In this document: positions 9,211 to 19,308 of the stretch, piece after piece
How the letters are laid out: each line of letters begins with the position of its first letter
How positions within the stretch are numbered: position 1 is the first letter of the stretch
Origin: Candidatus Epulonipiscium sp.
GTDB lineage: Bacteria; Bacillota; Clostridia; Lachnospirales; Defluviitaleaceae
Assembly: GCA_012521175.1 (NCBI GenBank)
Contig: JAAYMW010000052.1
Coordinates: forward strand, 1 to 33,953
DNA length: 33,953 bases
Direction: 5' to 3'
The notes under the pieces: model-generated
The model's database searches: none
Told to the model about the DNA's origin: nothing
Seen by the model: the letters and a program-made list of their open reading frames with translations, nothing else
Made by a program: the position numbers and the translations under genes

Positions 9211-10612
9211 GGTCTTTCAATCCCTTTTGTTTTCTTAAGATCATTTCATCAACTCGATTGATATATTCTTCAACATTTTTAACATTAGGTATACGCTCAA
9301 TTCTATTGGTCTTAGGATCTACGACTTTTGTTATGGCTCCTGCCCCTAAGGCTAAGATTGTTTCTTTTTCTTCCATGATTTCAATATTGTACACCGACTC
9401 TTTTCCCACTTTACAATAGCCTACATTTTCAAAATTTCCAAGCATATTTTTTTGTCTGTAAAGATAATAGGGCTCCATACCCATCTCATAGGCCCCCTGA
9501 CTTGTAATGGATATCATTTCTTCTATTTCCTCAGCTTTTGTCAAGGTATATTCTTCTAAAGATTCTCTTAACCTTGAAGCCCGTTTAATCGCCATGGTAT
9601 GTACTGTAATGCTGTCGGGATCCAATGTCTTTATCTTTTCCATAGTAGTTTTAACATCCTGTGGACTTTCTCCGGGCAATCCTACAATTAAATCCATGTT
9701 GATGTTGCGATGCCCTATCTCCCTTGCCCAATGAAAAACTTTTACAATGTCTTCCGTAGTATGTCTTCTACCAATACGTATAAGAGTCTCTTCATTCATA
9801 GTTTGAGGATTTATAGAAATTCGGTTGACGTGATATTCTTTAAGCAACTCCAGTTTTCTTTTAGTAATCGTATCAGGACGCCCGGCTTCTACGGTAAATT
9901 CCTCTGTATCTTTCACATTAAAATGCTTATTCACCAACATTAACAATCTTCCCAGTTGGTCTTCATTTAAAGAAGTAGGCGTTCCGCCTCCTATATAGAT
10001 ACTCCTAACCTTCTTAATGCTGCTATACTTCCCACCGAAGATGATTTCTTTTTCCAGGGCATTCAGATAATCCTCTACCTGCTTTTCTCTATTGTCTATG
10101 GCATAGGAAGTAAAAGAGCAATACAGGCATCTCGTAGGGCAAAAAGGAATCCCAATATAGACACTAATCTCATTCTCTTGATTTTTTTCTAATATACTTT
10201 TTTCTTTTTCCGCAACTCTTATCATCAGTTCCACTTTATCTTCTCTGATACCATAGAACTTTAATAATCGTTTTTTTATCTCTTCCCTAGGCATATTCTG
10301 CTCAAGCATTTCATGCACAATTTTTGTAGGTCTTATGCCTGTAAGAAATCCCCAGGGCATTTTTACTCCGGTAAATTCACAAAGAGTACGGTAAAGGGTG
10401 CGAATCAAAAGCTGCTTGGTGTACTTTGGATCATCGCTTCCCTCTTCTTCTTTAAATCCTACAAGCTTATCCTTTTGATAAATTTCTGCTCTGCATAAAT
10501 TACCTCTTAAAATACTTCTAATCCTTACATCTTTAATATAACCCTCAAAAGGCTTTATGATATTTTCTATTTCGTAATGATATGCATGTCCAATTAATTC
10601 TATATCAATCAT
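9194..10612 (-). CDS. hemZ: Oxygen-independent coproporphyrinogen dehydrogenase-like radical SAM protein HemZ
   Basis: Radical SAM motif CPTRCLYCSFTSY, GGGTPTSL, VNRISINPQTMN, IVGLPGES; HemZ-type N-terminal extension. Confidence 0.9.
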   Translation of the reverse strand: MIDIELIGHAYHYEIENIIKPFEGYIKDVRIRSILRGNLCRAEIYQKDKLVGFKEEEGSDDPKYTKQLLIRTLYRTLCEFTGVKMPWGFLTGIRPTKIVHEMLEQNMPREEIKKRLLKFYGIREDKVELMIRVAEKEKSILEKNQENEISVYIGIPFCPTRCLYCSFTSYAIDNREKQVEDYLNALEKEIIFGGKYSSIKKVRSIYIGGGTPTSLNEDQLGRLLMLVNKHFNVKDTEEFTVEAGRPDTITKRKLELLKEYHVNRISINPQTMNEETLIRIGRRHTTEDIVKVFHWAREIGHRNINMDLIVGLPGESPQDVKTTMEKIKTLDPDSITVHTMAIKRASRLRESLEEYTLTKAEEIEEMISITSQGAYEMGMEPYYLYRQKNMLGNFENVGYCKVGKESVYNIEIMEEKETILALGAGAITKVVDPKTNRIERIPNVKNVEEYINRVDEMILRKQKGLKDLDNDF

Positions 10613-10614
10613 AT

Positions 10615-11259
10615 TTATACATCCCAGCCATCTACACTGAAGTATGGATTTTCTCTTTTTTCAGAACCAATGGTTGTTGAGCCACCGTGTCCCGGGTAAA
10701 CTATAACATCTTCGGGAAGAACAAGAAGCTTATCCTTAATCCCGCTTTTTAAAAGATGAAAATTGCCACCGGGGAAATCCGTTCTTCCAATAGAGCTTTG
10801 AAACAAATTATCTCCCGAAAACAAAACTTTATGATGCTCTTCATAATAATTTACCCCATCCATAGTATGTCCAGGGGTATGAATCACTTTAAAAGATAAA
10901 TTTCCGACTTGAATGATTTCTCCGTCAGAAACAAATGTATCGGCAGTTTTTGTAAATCCCCTATGGGCAAACGCACCAGAAAGATTAAGATTAGGATTAC
11001 TTAAATATTCATTTCCTTTCTCATGGATAACAACTTCTGCTCCAGTAAATTCTTTAATCTTATCCAATGCTCCTATATGGTCAAAATGGCCATGGGTGAT
11101 AAGAATATATTCTATATCTAAATTTTCGTTCTTTATGGCTTCAATAATTTTATTTCCCTCTGCTCCGGGATCTACTACTATACCTTTACCGCTCGTTTCA
11201 TCTCCCATGATATAACAGTTTACTCCCATCATCCCTACGGTAAGCACTTTTAATATCAT
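10615..11259 (-). CDS. MBL-fold metallohydrolase (glyoxalase II-like)
   Basis: ITHGHFDHIGAL (HxHxDH), HTPGHTMDGVNYY, YPGHGGSTTIG. Start set at MILKVLTVG after AGGAGA. Confidence 0.92.
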   Translation of the reverse strand: MILKVLTVGMMGVNCYIMGDETSGKGIVVDPGAEGNKIIEAIKNENLDIEYILITHGHFDHIGALDKIKEFTGAEVVIHEKGNEYLSNPNLNLSGAFAHRGFTKTADTFVSDGEIIQVGNLSFKVIHTPGHTMDGVNYYEEHHKVLFSGDNLFQSSIGRTDFPGGNFHLLKSGIKDKLLVLPEDVIVYPGHGGSTTIGSEKRENPYFSVDGWDV

Positions 11260-11275
11260 ACAGGTTCTCCTTACA

Positions 11276-11725
11276 TTAAAAATTTTTATCACTATCCATT
11301 AAAATGGTTACTGGACCATCGTTTAATAAATTCACTTCCATATGGCTTTGAAATTTTCCCTGCTCTACTTTAATACCCGTTGCTTTTGCTTTTTCAATAA
11401 ATCTATTATAAATTTGTTCAGCAACAGCAGGAGGCGCTGCATTTGAATAACTTGGCCTCTTCCCTTTTCTGGCATCTCCATATAGAGTAAAATTAGGGAC
11501 AATCAAAAGCTCTCCTCCTACATCTTTAAGAGACAGGTTCATCTTGCCTTCTTCATCTTCAAAAATTCTTAAATGAATGATTTTATCCATCATATAATCC
11601 ATCACTTTTTCATCATCCGACTCCTGCATTCCCAGAAGAACCAGCAACCCTTTTCCAATTTCCCCAATAATATTTCCATCAACTTTAACACTCGCATGAG
11701 CTACTTTTTGTATAACTGCCCTCAA
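11276..11725 (-). CDS. dtd: D-aminoacyl-tRNA deacylase
   Basis: MRAVIQKVAHASVKVDG, LLIVPNFTLYGDARKGKRPSYSNAAPP, MEVNLLNDGPVTILMDS are DTD hallmarks. Confidence 0.96.
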   Translation of the reverse strand: MRAVIQKVAHASVKVDGNIIGEIGKGLLVLLGMQESDDEKVMDYMMDKIIHLRIFEDEEGKMNLSLKDVGGELLIVPNFTLYGDARKGKRPSYSNAAPPAVAEQIYNRFIEKAKATGIKVEQGKFQSHMEVNLLNDGPVTILMDSDKNF

Positions 11726-11736
11726 TGCTTTACCTC

Positions 11737-13974
11737 CTAGGTAGTCACTCGTATAATATCGTTTATTCCAGGTATATTCTTAATTTTCTTGGTAATAACC
11801 TCTAATTGCTGCACACCACTAATCTCTATGGTAATATTAAAGATCGATTCATTATTTTTATTCGTTCTGGCATTCAGCGCCTTTACGGGGATTTTTTCTT
11901 CTGTAAGTACCCTCGAAATATCAATGAGCATACCCATTCTGTCTTCACCGATTACTTTAATTTCTGTCTGATAGGTTCTATTTTTCGTATCCTGCTCAGC
12001 AACATACCATTCCGCATCAATTAAACGATTTTTGTCTTCATCCCCTAAATGAATAATATTAATGCAATCGGTTCTATGAATGGACACTCCTCTGCCTCTT
12101 GTAATAAACCCGACGATTTCATCTCCCGGAACAGGATTGCAGCATTTAGAAAAGCGCACCGCCACATCTCCTACTCCCTTTACGACTATACCACTTTTTG
12201 ATTTTTTAACAGGCTTTTTAGATTCTTCCTGAGGAACAATAATATTCTCTTCTGTTATGTGCTTTTTCTGCTCTTTTTGATATTCCTCATACAATCTATG
12301 AATAACTTGCCCTTCTTTAAGGCCTCCATGTCCTACAGCCGCACAAACTGCATCCCAGGTTTGAAATCCATACTTTCTTAAAACCGATTCAATTCCTTCC
12401 GGCTTTAATAAATCGTTTAAATTGAGGCCTTTTCTTTTGGCATCTTTCTCAAGCATTTCTTTCCCACGAATGATGTTTTCCTCTTTGAATTCTTTTTTAA
12501 ACCATTGATTGATTTTAGTTTTTGCCTGAGAACTTTTTACATTTTTGAGCCAATCCCTGCTAGGCCCTCTTGAATTTTGAGAGGTTAATATCTCAATACG
12601 GTCTCCATTTTTTATCTGATAATCAAACGTAACGATTTTACCATTTGCTTTAGCGCCTACCATCTTATTCCCAACAGCACTATGAATAGAATAAGCAAAA
12701 TCAATTGGCGTAGAACCATAGGGAAGACTGATAACATCCCCTTTAGGCGTAAAAGCGTATACCTGATCATTAAATATATCTAAATCCAGCCTAAGCGCAT
12801 CCATAAATTCCTTATTATCAGACATTTCTCTCTGCCATTCAAGAATCTGCCTTAACCATGCCAGTTTTTCTTCAGTCTTGTCCTGGGATTTATCATGGTT
12901 TTTACTTCCTTTTTTACCTTCTTTATATTTCCAATGGGCAGCAATCCCATATTCTGCTGTACGATGCATTTCCCATGTTCGAATTTGAACCTCGAAAGGT
13001 TCTCCCTCAGGGCCGATGACACTGGTATGAAGAGATTGGTACATATTGGGTTTGGGCATAGCAATATAATCCTTAAATCTTCCCGGAATCGGTTTATACA
13101 TTTCATGTATAACACCAAGCACCCCATAGCAATCCTTAACTGAATCCACTATGGCTCGAATAGCAAACAAATCATAAATTTGATCTAAGGTTTTATTTTG
13201 ACCCACCATTTTTTTATAAATACTAAAAAAGTGTTTTGGCCTTCCTTCAACGGATGCTTTAATACCTGCTTCATCTAACTTTTTCTTTACCTGTTCAATA
13301 ATTTTTTCTATATATTCTACCCGTTCAATACGTCTTCTTGCAATTTTTCCCACCAAGTCATAATAAGCTTCCGGTTCAAGATATCTAAGGGCTAAATCAT
13401 CCAACTCCACTTTGATCTTGGAAATACCCAGTCGATGGGCCAAAGGCGCATATATATGCAATGTTTCATAAGCCTTTTCTTTTTGTTTTTCCGGGGACAT
13501 GAAGCGAAGGGTTCTCATATTGTGCAATCTGTCGGCAAGTTTAATCAGAATGACTCTTATATCCTGAGCCATGGCCAAAAACATCTTTCGATAATTCTCT
13601 GCCTGAATTTCTTCTTTTTCCATTTCTTTATTGCCGGTAGAAAACTCAATCTTACCTAACTTTGTTACGCCTTCTACCAATCTGGCAATTTCTTCGCTAA
13701 AAAGTCTTGATATATCTTCAAAGGTATAGTCGGTATCTTCAATAATATCATGGAGAATTCCTGCCGTTATAGATTCTAAATCCAGCTCCAGCTCAGCCAA
13801 AATAACTGCTACTTCCAATGGATGTATGATATAAGGTTCTCCGGATTTGCGGTATTGGCTTTTATGTGCTTCCTTGGCAAGATGATAAGCACGTTCAATC
13901 ATCGATAAATCATTGGAGGGATGATAAGATTGAATTGTGCGTATTAACTTTTGGTAAATCGCTTCGTCGGGCAT
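11737..13974 (-). CDS. relA: Bifunctional (p)ppGpp synthetase/hydrolase RelA/SpoT
   Basis: HD domain GILHDIIEDTDYT; synthetase motif; TGS domain (VYAFTPKGDVISLPYGSTPIDFAYSIHSAVG); C-terminal ACT. Start set at MPDEAIYQKL (13974) after GGGGGA; the track ORF is 36 codons longer. Confidence 0.96.
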   Translation of the reverse strand: MPDEAIYQKLIRTIQSYHPSNDLSMIERAYHLAKEAHKSQYRKSGEPYIIHPLEVAVILAELELDLESITAGILHDIIEDTDYTFEDISRLFSEEIARLVEGVTKLGKIEFSTGNKEMEKEEIQAENYRKMFLAMAQDIRVILIKLADRLHNMRTLRFMSPEKQKEKAYETLHIYAPLAHRLGISKIKVELDDLALRYLEPEAYYDLVGKIARRRIERVEYIEKIIEQVKKKLDEAGIKASVEGRPKHFFSIYKKMVGQNKTLDQIYDLFAIRAIVDSVKDCYGVLGVIHEMYKPIPGRFKDYIAMPKPNMYQSLHTSVIGPEGEPFEVQIRTWEMHRTAEYGIAAHWKYKEGKKGSKNHDKSQDKTEEKLAWLRQILEWQREMSDNKEFMDALRLDLDIFNDQVYAFTPKGDVISLPYGSTPIDFAYSIHSAVGNKMVGAKANGKIVTFDYQIKNGDRIEILTSQNSRGPSRDWLKNVKSSQAKTKINQWFKKEFKEENIIRGKEMLEKDAKRKGLNLNDLLKPEGIESVLRKYGFQTWDAVCAAVGHGGLKEGQVIHRLYEEYQKEQKKHITEENIIVPQEESKKPVKKSKSGIVVKGVGDVAVRFSKCCNPVPGDEIVGFITRGRGVSIHRTDCINIIHLGDEDKNRLIDAEWYVAEQDTKNRTYQTEIKVIGEDRMGMLIDISRVLTEEKIPVKALNARTNKNNESIFNITIEISGVQQLEVITKKIKNIPGINDIIRVTT

Positions 13975-14089
13975 ATTTTTCCCCCATTCGTTATATATAA
14001 ACATATTTCCTTTATTATAGTCATTCTCTACTATAAATGCAACATTCTCAAAAAAAGAAACTGAACTGTCAGAACATTCCATGTAAATA

Positions 14090-14779
14090 TCAAATGTTAA
14101 AAAGGCTAAAAGGATATGCCGTCGGTTTTAATTCAAAGCTACATACCTTATTGGTTTTAGGGTGGTTAAAAGTTAATTTCCATGCCCATAGTGCAATTTG
14201 AGTCCATTCTTTTTTCTTTACAAAAACTAGATTGTATTTAGTATCTCCCCAAAGAGGCAAATTTTTATTAGCCAACTGAACGCGTATTTGATGATGTCTA
14301 CCGGTTTTTAATTCAATTTTTAAAAGACTTAAAGGAGTTTCCTGTGTATATACACTATTTACATAGGTATATTCAAGAATAGCTTCTTTTGCTCCTTTAG
14401 TCCCTTGAGGAACTACTTTGGATATATTCTTTACCTGATTTTTAAGAAGATAATCTCTTAATTCTTCATGGTCTGCTCCTGGCTTTCCACATACTACAGC
14501 TAAATATTCCTTTTTAAAATGATGCGACTGCATTTGCTCAGACAGTTTTGCATTGGCATCTTTAGTCTTTGCAAATACCATCAGTCCCCCAACAGGTCTA
14601 TCCAGCCGATGGACAAGCCCTATGTAAGGGTTTCTGGCAGCAGGATATTTCTTTTTTAAGTCCCCTTTAAGTAAGCTCAGCATATCCATATCTCCCGTTT
14701 TATCCTGTTGGGAGGGTACTTTAGGGGGTTTTTCAACCACAATGATATGTGCATCTTCATATATTACTCTTATCTCCAT
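14090..14779 (-). CDS. RluA-family pseudouridine synthase
   Basis: GLVHRLDRPVGGLMVFAKT motif, LKTGRHHQIRVQLA. Start set after AAGGAGA. Confidence 0.93.
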   Translation of the reverse strand: MEIRVIYEDAHIIVVEKPPKVPSQQDKTGDMDMLSLLKGDLKKKYPAARNPYIGLVHRLDRPVGGLMVFAKTKDANAKLSEQMQSHHFKKEYLAVVCGKPGADHEELRDYLLKNQVKNISKVVPQGTKGAKEAILEYTYVNSVYTQETPLSLLKIELKTGRHHQIRVQLANKNLPLWGDTKYNLVFVKKKEWTQIALWAWKLTFNHPKTNKVCSFELKPTAYPFSLFNI

Positions 14780-14814
14780 AGTCTTCTCCTTTTTCAAAAG
14801 ATTAAACTTTTCTT

Positions 14815-14859
14815 TTTATTGCATAGAAAATCCAGTGGAATTTTCTGTGCAATAAAAAA
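14815..14859. repeat. Hairpin-only copy (A) of the dispersed intergenic repeat
   Basis: TTTTATTGCATAGAAAATCCAGTGGAATTTTCTGTGCAATAAAAAA; matches the 3' hairpin of copies C and E. Confidence 0.75.
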
Positions 14860-14862
14860 TAA

Positions 14863-14882
14863 TGGAACGCATGTATGCGTTC
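14863..14882 (-). terminator. Terminator downstream of apt
   Basis: GGAACGCATACATGCGTTCC followed on the minus strand by ATTATTTTTT; stop of apt at 14890. Confidence 0.75.
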
Positions 14883-14889
14883 CGTCAAC

Positions 14890-15402
14890 TTAGTATTTTA
14901 TAATGGATTCTACACTATAACCTTTCAAAATCTCCCTGCCCTTTAGAAACTCTAATTCAATCAAATATACAAGCTTGACTACCTCGCCCCCAACTTGTTC
15001 GATTAAATCAATAATCGCCTTGGAGGTTCCTCCAGTTGCCAATAAATCATCTACAATAACTACTTTTTGACCAGGCTTAATCGCATCTATATGCATCTCA
15101 ATGGTCGCTGTCCCATACTCTAAATCATACTCTTTTTCAACGGTTTCATAAGGTAATTTCCCTTTTTTGCGTATAGGAATAAACCCTTTATTCATGTTGT
15201 ATGCTATAGGAACGCCAAAAATAAAACCTCTGGATTCTGGTCCTATAATAAGATCAAAATCTACTCCATCCAGTTTATCCATCATTTGATCAATGGATGC
15301 TTTTAACCCTTCAGGGCTTTGCAAAATAGGTGTGATATCCTTAAATACAATGCCTTCTTTTGGAAAGTCTATTACATCTCTTACAATCTGCTTTAAATCC
15401 AT
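14890..15402 (-). CDS. apt: Adenine phosphoribosyltransferase
   Basis: FPKEGIVFKDITPIL, IGPESRGFIFGVPIA, VVIVDDLLATGGT PRPP-binding motif. Confidence 0.97.
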   Translation of the reverse strand: MDLKQIVRDVIDFPKEGIVFKDITPILQSPEGLKASIDQMMDKLDGVDFDLIIGPESRGFIFGVPIAYNMNKGFIPIRKKGKLPYETVEKEYDLEYGTATIEMHIDAIKPGQKVVIVDDLLATGGTSKAIIDLIEQVGGEVVKLVYLIELEFLKGREILKGYSVESIIKY

Positions 15403-15403
15403 T

Positions 15404-17854
15404 CTACTTCCCCCTCTGGTTCTCTTTTAAATATTTTGCCCATCGAATCATTTTTTGAAGTATTTTAGAATCCTCTAAAGTTACTTTTTGATTCGAAAGG
15501 TGGTGGAAAAATACAGTATCACTCTCAAATTTATAGCGTATTAAGCCTAATTCTTCAAAAACATCCATACATAAAAGCAGTTTAAATTCATTCATATCCG
15601 CTGCTTTATTACATTCCATCAAAAGATGGTCTAAGTATGCAGATCGAATATTTAAGGTTTCGAGCAATTTTATATGTCTATACAAAGCTGCAAAATCCTG
15701 ACGATTAGGAATCAATTTTTTTATTTCATCCTGATGAATGGTATAGCTTTTCTCAACCCAATACAGAATATTGACTTTTTTCTTAAGCAAATTATATTCT
15801 GAAGGACTCCATAATGGATCGTAAAGAATCACCTTCTCGTATGAATTAAAATCAATGTGTTCAATGATAGGATTAACAACAATATCATATTCACTTTTTG
15901 AGCCACAACAATTAGTATACCAAACTTTTGGCTTTTTGTTAAATAGATTTTGATGATTTTTTATTTCTTTTAGCAGCTTAACCAAATTCGTTTTGGTATG
16001 CACTAAGAGAATCGTTTTTCTGTCATCAAATAAATCTTCTGTTGAAAGTTTATATTCTAAATCTAAATCCATAGTAGCTTCTTTTTGTTTGATATCTATT
16101 TGTTTAAATAAATGATATAAAGACAAATAGTAATTGTATTTCATCTCATCTTCTTCTGTATATTTTAAGTCTTTGATTAAAAGTTGAGGTTCTTCCACTT
16201 GATTCCATTTATTGATTTCCAGGGCAAAAGCAACAGAAACTTTACGGCCCCAATTAAGATAGTTGCTGTAATCTCCTAACCCAAAACCAATACCATTCAC
16301 TATCTTATTGGAATCTGTAAAAGCAATCTTTAGATGATTTCCTTCTTTCCCTACAGGACGAATATTTTGAATGACACTTTCCAAAGAAAACAAAGGTTGA
16401 GGATTACCGACCCCATAGGGCTCCATCAATGCTAATTCCGTGGCCAAATCAAGGTTAATATCATCCAGTTTAATATGCGCATCTAAATAGATTTTTGGTA
16501 TTAATGTTTCTTCATCCATTATATTATTAGCATATTCATTAATAAAAATTCTAAAATCATTAATATTTTCTATAGGCATCGTTAAACCTGCTGCCATTTC
16601 ATGTCCTCCGAATTTTGTGAGAAACTGGCTGCTGCTACAAAGTGCCTCAAAAATATTAAAACCTGATACGCTCCTTGCCGATCCCTTTGCAACTCCGTCT
16701 TCTATACATAATAAAATAGTAGGTCGATAGAATTTTTCCATGATTCTTGAGGCGGCTATTCCTATTACTCCATGATGCCAATTTTCTGATGCAACGACAA
16801 TAACCTTAGTGTTTTCCATATCAAGCTCTTTTTCTATAAGTTCCAGGGCTTCTTCTAAGATTCTTTGTTCCATTTCTTGTCTGCGTCTGTTTTCATCATT
16901 AAGTTCTTCTGCAATAAATGTCGCTGTCTCTTCATTTTTGGTAATAAAGAGCTCAATGCCTCTCTTTGCATCTCCCACTCTACCTGCAGCATTTAATCTG
17001 GGGGCTATACCAAACCCTATCAGTCCCGCGGTAATAGCACCTCCTTTGTATCCTGACACCCTAAGAAGCGTCTTAAGACCTACATTCCAGGTATTTGGAA
17101 TACTTTCAAAGCCCTTCTTAACAAAGATTCTATTTTCATCCACTAATGAAACCACATCGGCTACAGTGCCTATAGCAACAATGTCTATATATTTCCAAAT
17201 ACTGTTTTCAACCCTTAGCTTTTTTGCCAATCCTTGAATGAGTTTAAAAGTGACACCAACTCCAGCCAATAGTTTAAAAGGATAGCCGCATTCCTTCTGT
17301 TTCGGGTCAATCACGGCATAGGCCTCTGGAATTTCACTCTGACATTCATGGTGGTCTGTGATAATAAGATCTATTCCTAATTCTTTCGCAAATTTTGCCT
17401 CATTGACTGCTGCAATTCCTGTGTCCACCGTGATAATAATCTCTGTACCACTATCTTTAAGTTTTCTAATAGCATCTATATTAAGCCCGTAGCCCTCTTC
17501 TATACGATCCGGGACATAATAGTCTATATTGCCTCCGTTTTCTTTTAAAAACATAAAAAGAATTGAAGTACTGGTAATTCCATCGACATCATAATCCCCA
17601 TAAATCGTAATTTTTCTTTTCTGTGCTAAACCTTCTAAAATCCTCTCCACTGCTTTTTCCATATCCTTTAGCAAAAAAGGATCATGAAGTCTGGAATAAT
17701 CCGGATGTAAAAAGGACATCATATCATCAGTATTTTTAATGCCTCTATTGTTTAAGACTTTAGCCATTAATGGCGAAACAGGCAACTTTTCTGTTTTATC
17801 TGAATGTTCTTCGCTAGCGCCGCGATACACCCATAAATTTTTTGATTGAATCAT
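15404..17854 (-). CDS. recJ: Single-stranded-DNA-specific exonuclease RecJ
   Basis: YGDYDVDGITST, ITVDTGIAAVNEA, DHHECQ, FGGHEMAAGL motifs; long C-terminal extension. Confidence 0.95.
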   Translation of the reverse strand: MIQSKNLWVYRGASEEHSDKTEKLPVSPLMAKVLNNRGIKNTDDMMSFLHPDYSRLHDPFLLKDMEKAVERILEGLAQKRKITIYGDYDVDGITSTSILFMFLKENGGNIDYYVPDRIEEGYGLNIDAIRKLKDSGTEIIITVDTGIAAVNEAKFAKELGIDLIITDHHECQSEIPEAYAVIDPKQKECGYPFKLLAGVGVTFKLIQGLAKKLRVENSIWKYIDIVAIGTVADVVSLVDENRIFVKKGFESIPNTWNVGLKTLLRVSGYKGGAITAGLIGFGIAPRLNAAGRVGDAKRGIELFITKNEETATFIAEELNDENRRRQEMEQRILEEALELIEKELDMENTKVIVVASENWHHGVIGIAASRIMEKFYRPTILLCIEDGVAKGSARSVSGFNIFEALCSSSQFLTKFGGHEMAAGLTMPIENINDFRIFINEYANNIMDEETLIPKIYLDAHIKLDDINLDLATELALMEPYGVGNPQPLFSLESVIQNIRPVGKEGNHLKIAFTDSNKIVNGIGFGLGDYSNYLNWGRKVSVAFALEINKWNQVEEPQLLIKDLKYTEEDEMKYNYYLSLYHLFKQIDIKQKEATMDLDLEYKLSTEDLFDDRKTILLVHTKTNLVKLLKEIKNHQNLFNKKPKVWYTNCCGSKSEYDIVVNPIIEHIDFNSYEKVILYDPLWSPSEYNLLKKKVNILYWVEKSYTIHQDEIKKLIPNRQDFAALYRHIKLLETLNIRSAYLDHLLMECNKAADMNEFKLLLCMDVFEELGLIRYKFESDTVFFHHLSNQKVTLEDSKILQKMIRWAKYLKENQRGK

Positions 17855-17945
17855 TTTATCCCTCCATAATCGCAGCTTTTATTATAACCAAGCAGCAAAA
17901 AAAAGTCCACGAGATTTTCTTGTACCAAAATTGTGTAGAATATGC

Positions 17946-17951
17946 TATAAT
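17946..17951 (+). promoter_or_regulatory. Extended -10 promoter of the S1-domain gene
   Basis: TATGCTATAAT (TGN-TATAAT); best -35-like TTGTAC is 20 nt upstream. Confidence 0.5.
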
Positions 17952-17981
17952 GGAGTTGCAATAAAATATAGGAGTGTTGAT

Positions 17982-18350
17982 ATGTCAAGTAAATATCAAG
18001 TTGGTCAAATTGTAGAGGGTACAATTAACAGTATTAAACCGTTTGGAGCTTTTGTAACCCTGGATGAGTCTACCCAGGGATTAGTCCATATCTCTCAGGT
18101 TACACACGGTTTCCTAAAGGATATCAATGAAGTTGTTTCCGTAGGAGATAAGGTAAAAGTCAAAATTGTATCCATCGACGCTCAAACAGGCAAGATTTCG
18201 CTTTCTATGAAAGATGCTGTTGCTAAAAAGCCTGTTGAAAGTGCTCAATCAGCTGCTTCCGATAAAGACCGTCTGGAAGAAATGCTAAAAGATTTTCTAA
18301 AACATTCTAATGAGAGACAAGCGGCTTTAAATAAGCGAAATAATCGTTAA
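17982..18350 (+). CDS. S1 RNA-binding domain protein (general stress protein 13/YugI-like)
   Basis: YQVGQIVEGTINSIKPFGAFVTLDESTQGLVHISQV...GDKVKVKIVSID; start set after AGGAG, 17 codons inside the track ORF. Confidence 0.9.
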   Translation: MSSKYQVGQIVEGTINSIKPFGAFVTLDESTQGLVHISQVTHGFLKDINEVVSVGDKVKVKIVSIDAQTGKISLSMKDAVAKKPVESAQSAASDKDRLEEMLKDFLKHSNERQAALNKRNNR

Positions 18351-18391
18351 ACATCACAAAGACCTGCCAACCGGCAGGTCTTTGTGATGTT
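18350..18391. terminator. Bidirectional terminator between the S1-domain gene and secF
   Basis: AACATCACAAAGACCTGCC-AACC-GGCAGGTCTTTGTGATGTT, 19-bp perfect stem, then TTTT. Confidence 0.88.
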
Positions 18392-18400
18392 TTTATGTGA

Positions 18401-19294
18401 TTACGCAGTTTTAGAAATAGATTTCTTTTGAAATTCATACCATAAGGGGCTGGCAATAAAGATTGAAGAATAAGTACCGGCAATAATCCCTACAATTAAT
18501 GGCAGTGCGAATTCTTTTATGGAAGCAACTCCAAGGAAATACAGCACTGTTATGGTAAGCAAAGTTGTTACAGAAGTATTGATTGAACGAACAATTGTCT
18601 GAGATACACTAGTATTAATTAATCCTTCTAAGTCGCCTTTTTTCGCTACCTTTTTATTTTCACGAATTCTATCAAATATTACGATGGTGTCATTGATTGA
18701 ATACCCTACAATGGTTAGAATCGCTGCGATAAATGAGTTATTTACTGGAACTCGTCCAATAGAATACACTGCTAATACAATGAGCACATCATGTATTAAT
18801 GGCAACACAGCAGCAAGACCAAATCTCCAGTCTTTAAAACGGAAAGTAATATATATAAGCATCAAAATGGAAGACACAAGTAATGCCTGCAGTGCTTTTA
18901 ACTGCATTTCCGTACTGATCGTAGGAGACACATCATCTACATTTAATAAATCATTCATTCCGTCTAAATTAAACTTTTCTTTTAGAACATCGTATAATTT
19001 TGTTCTTGTTGCAGAATCTAAAGATTTCGTCTTAATGGTTACGCCCTGTTCTCCCGAACGTGTAATCTGAGGGTTTTCTTCCCCTGTGATATCTACAACA
19101 ATGGGCTTAATATCCTTTGCGATATCAAAATCTTGTCCAATGTTAACTTCCATTACGGTTCCGCCAATAAATTCAACGTCAAAATTTAAAATCCCATTCC
19201 CCATAAATGCATTGATTGGCATGGCCAATAGTCCTGCTAAAATAAGAATAATTGAAATAGTAAACCAGGTTTTGCGTTTTTCAATAATATTCAT
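18401..19294 (-). CDS. secF: Protein translocase subunit SecF
   Basis: DVEFIGGTVMEVNIG, SINDTIVIFDRIREN, TSVTTLLTI. Confidence 0.96.
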   Translation of the reverse strand: MNIIEKRKTWFTISIILILAGLLAMPINAFMGNGILNFDVEFIGGTVMEVNIGQDFDIAKDIKPIVVDITGEENPQITRSGEQGVTIKTKSLDSATRTKLYDVLKEKFNLDGMNDLLNVDDVSPTISTEMQLKALQALLVSSILMLIYITFRFKDWRFGLAAVLPLIHDVLIVLAVYSIGRVPVNNSFIAAILTIVGYSINDTIVIFDRIRENKKVAKKGDLEGLINTSVSQTIVRSINTSVTTLLTITVLYFLGVASIKEFALPLIVGIIAGTYSSIFIASPLWYEFQKKSISKTA

Positions 19295-19308
19295 CTTCTC
19301 GGCCTCCT

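Noticed and set aside
12852-13127. Minus-strand 91-aa ORF and plus-strand 12895-13143 ORF
   Set aside because: Both lie wholly inside relA in other frames and lack recognisable domains.
16809-17237. 142-aa plus-strand Ser-rich ORF
   Set aside because: Antisense to recJ; composition is typical of complement-strand translation of a coding gene.
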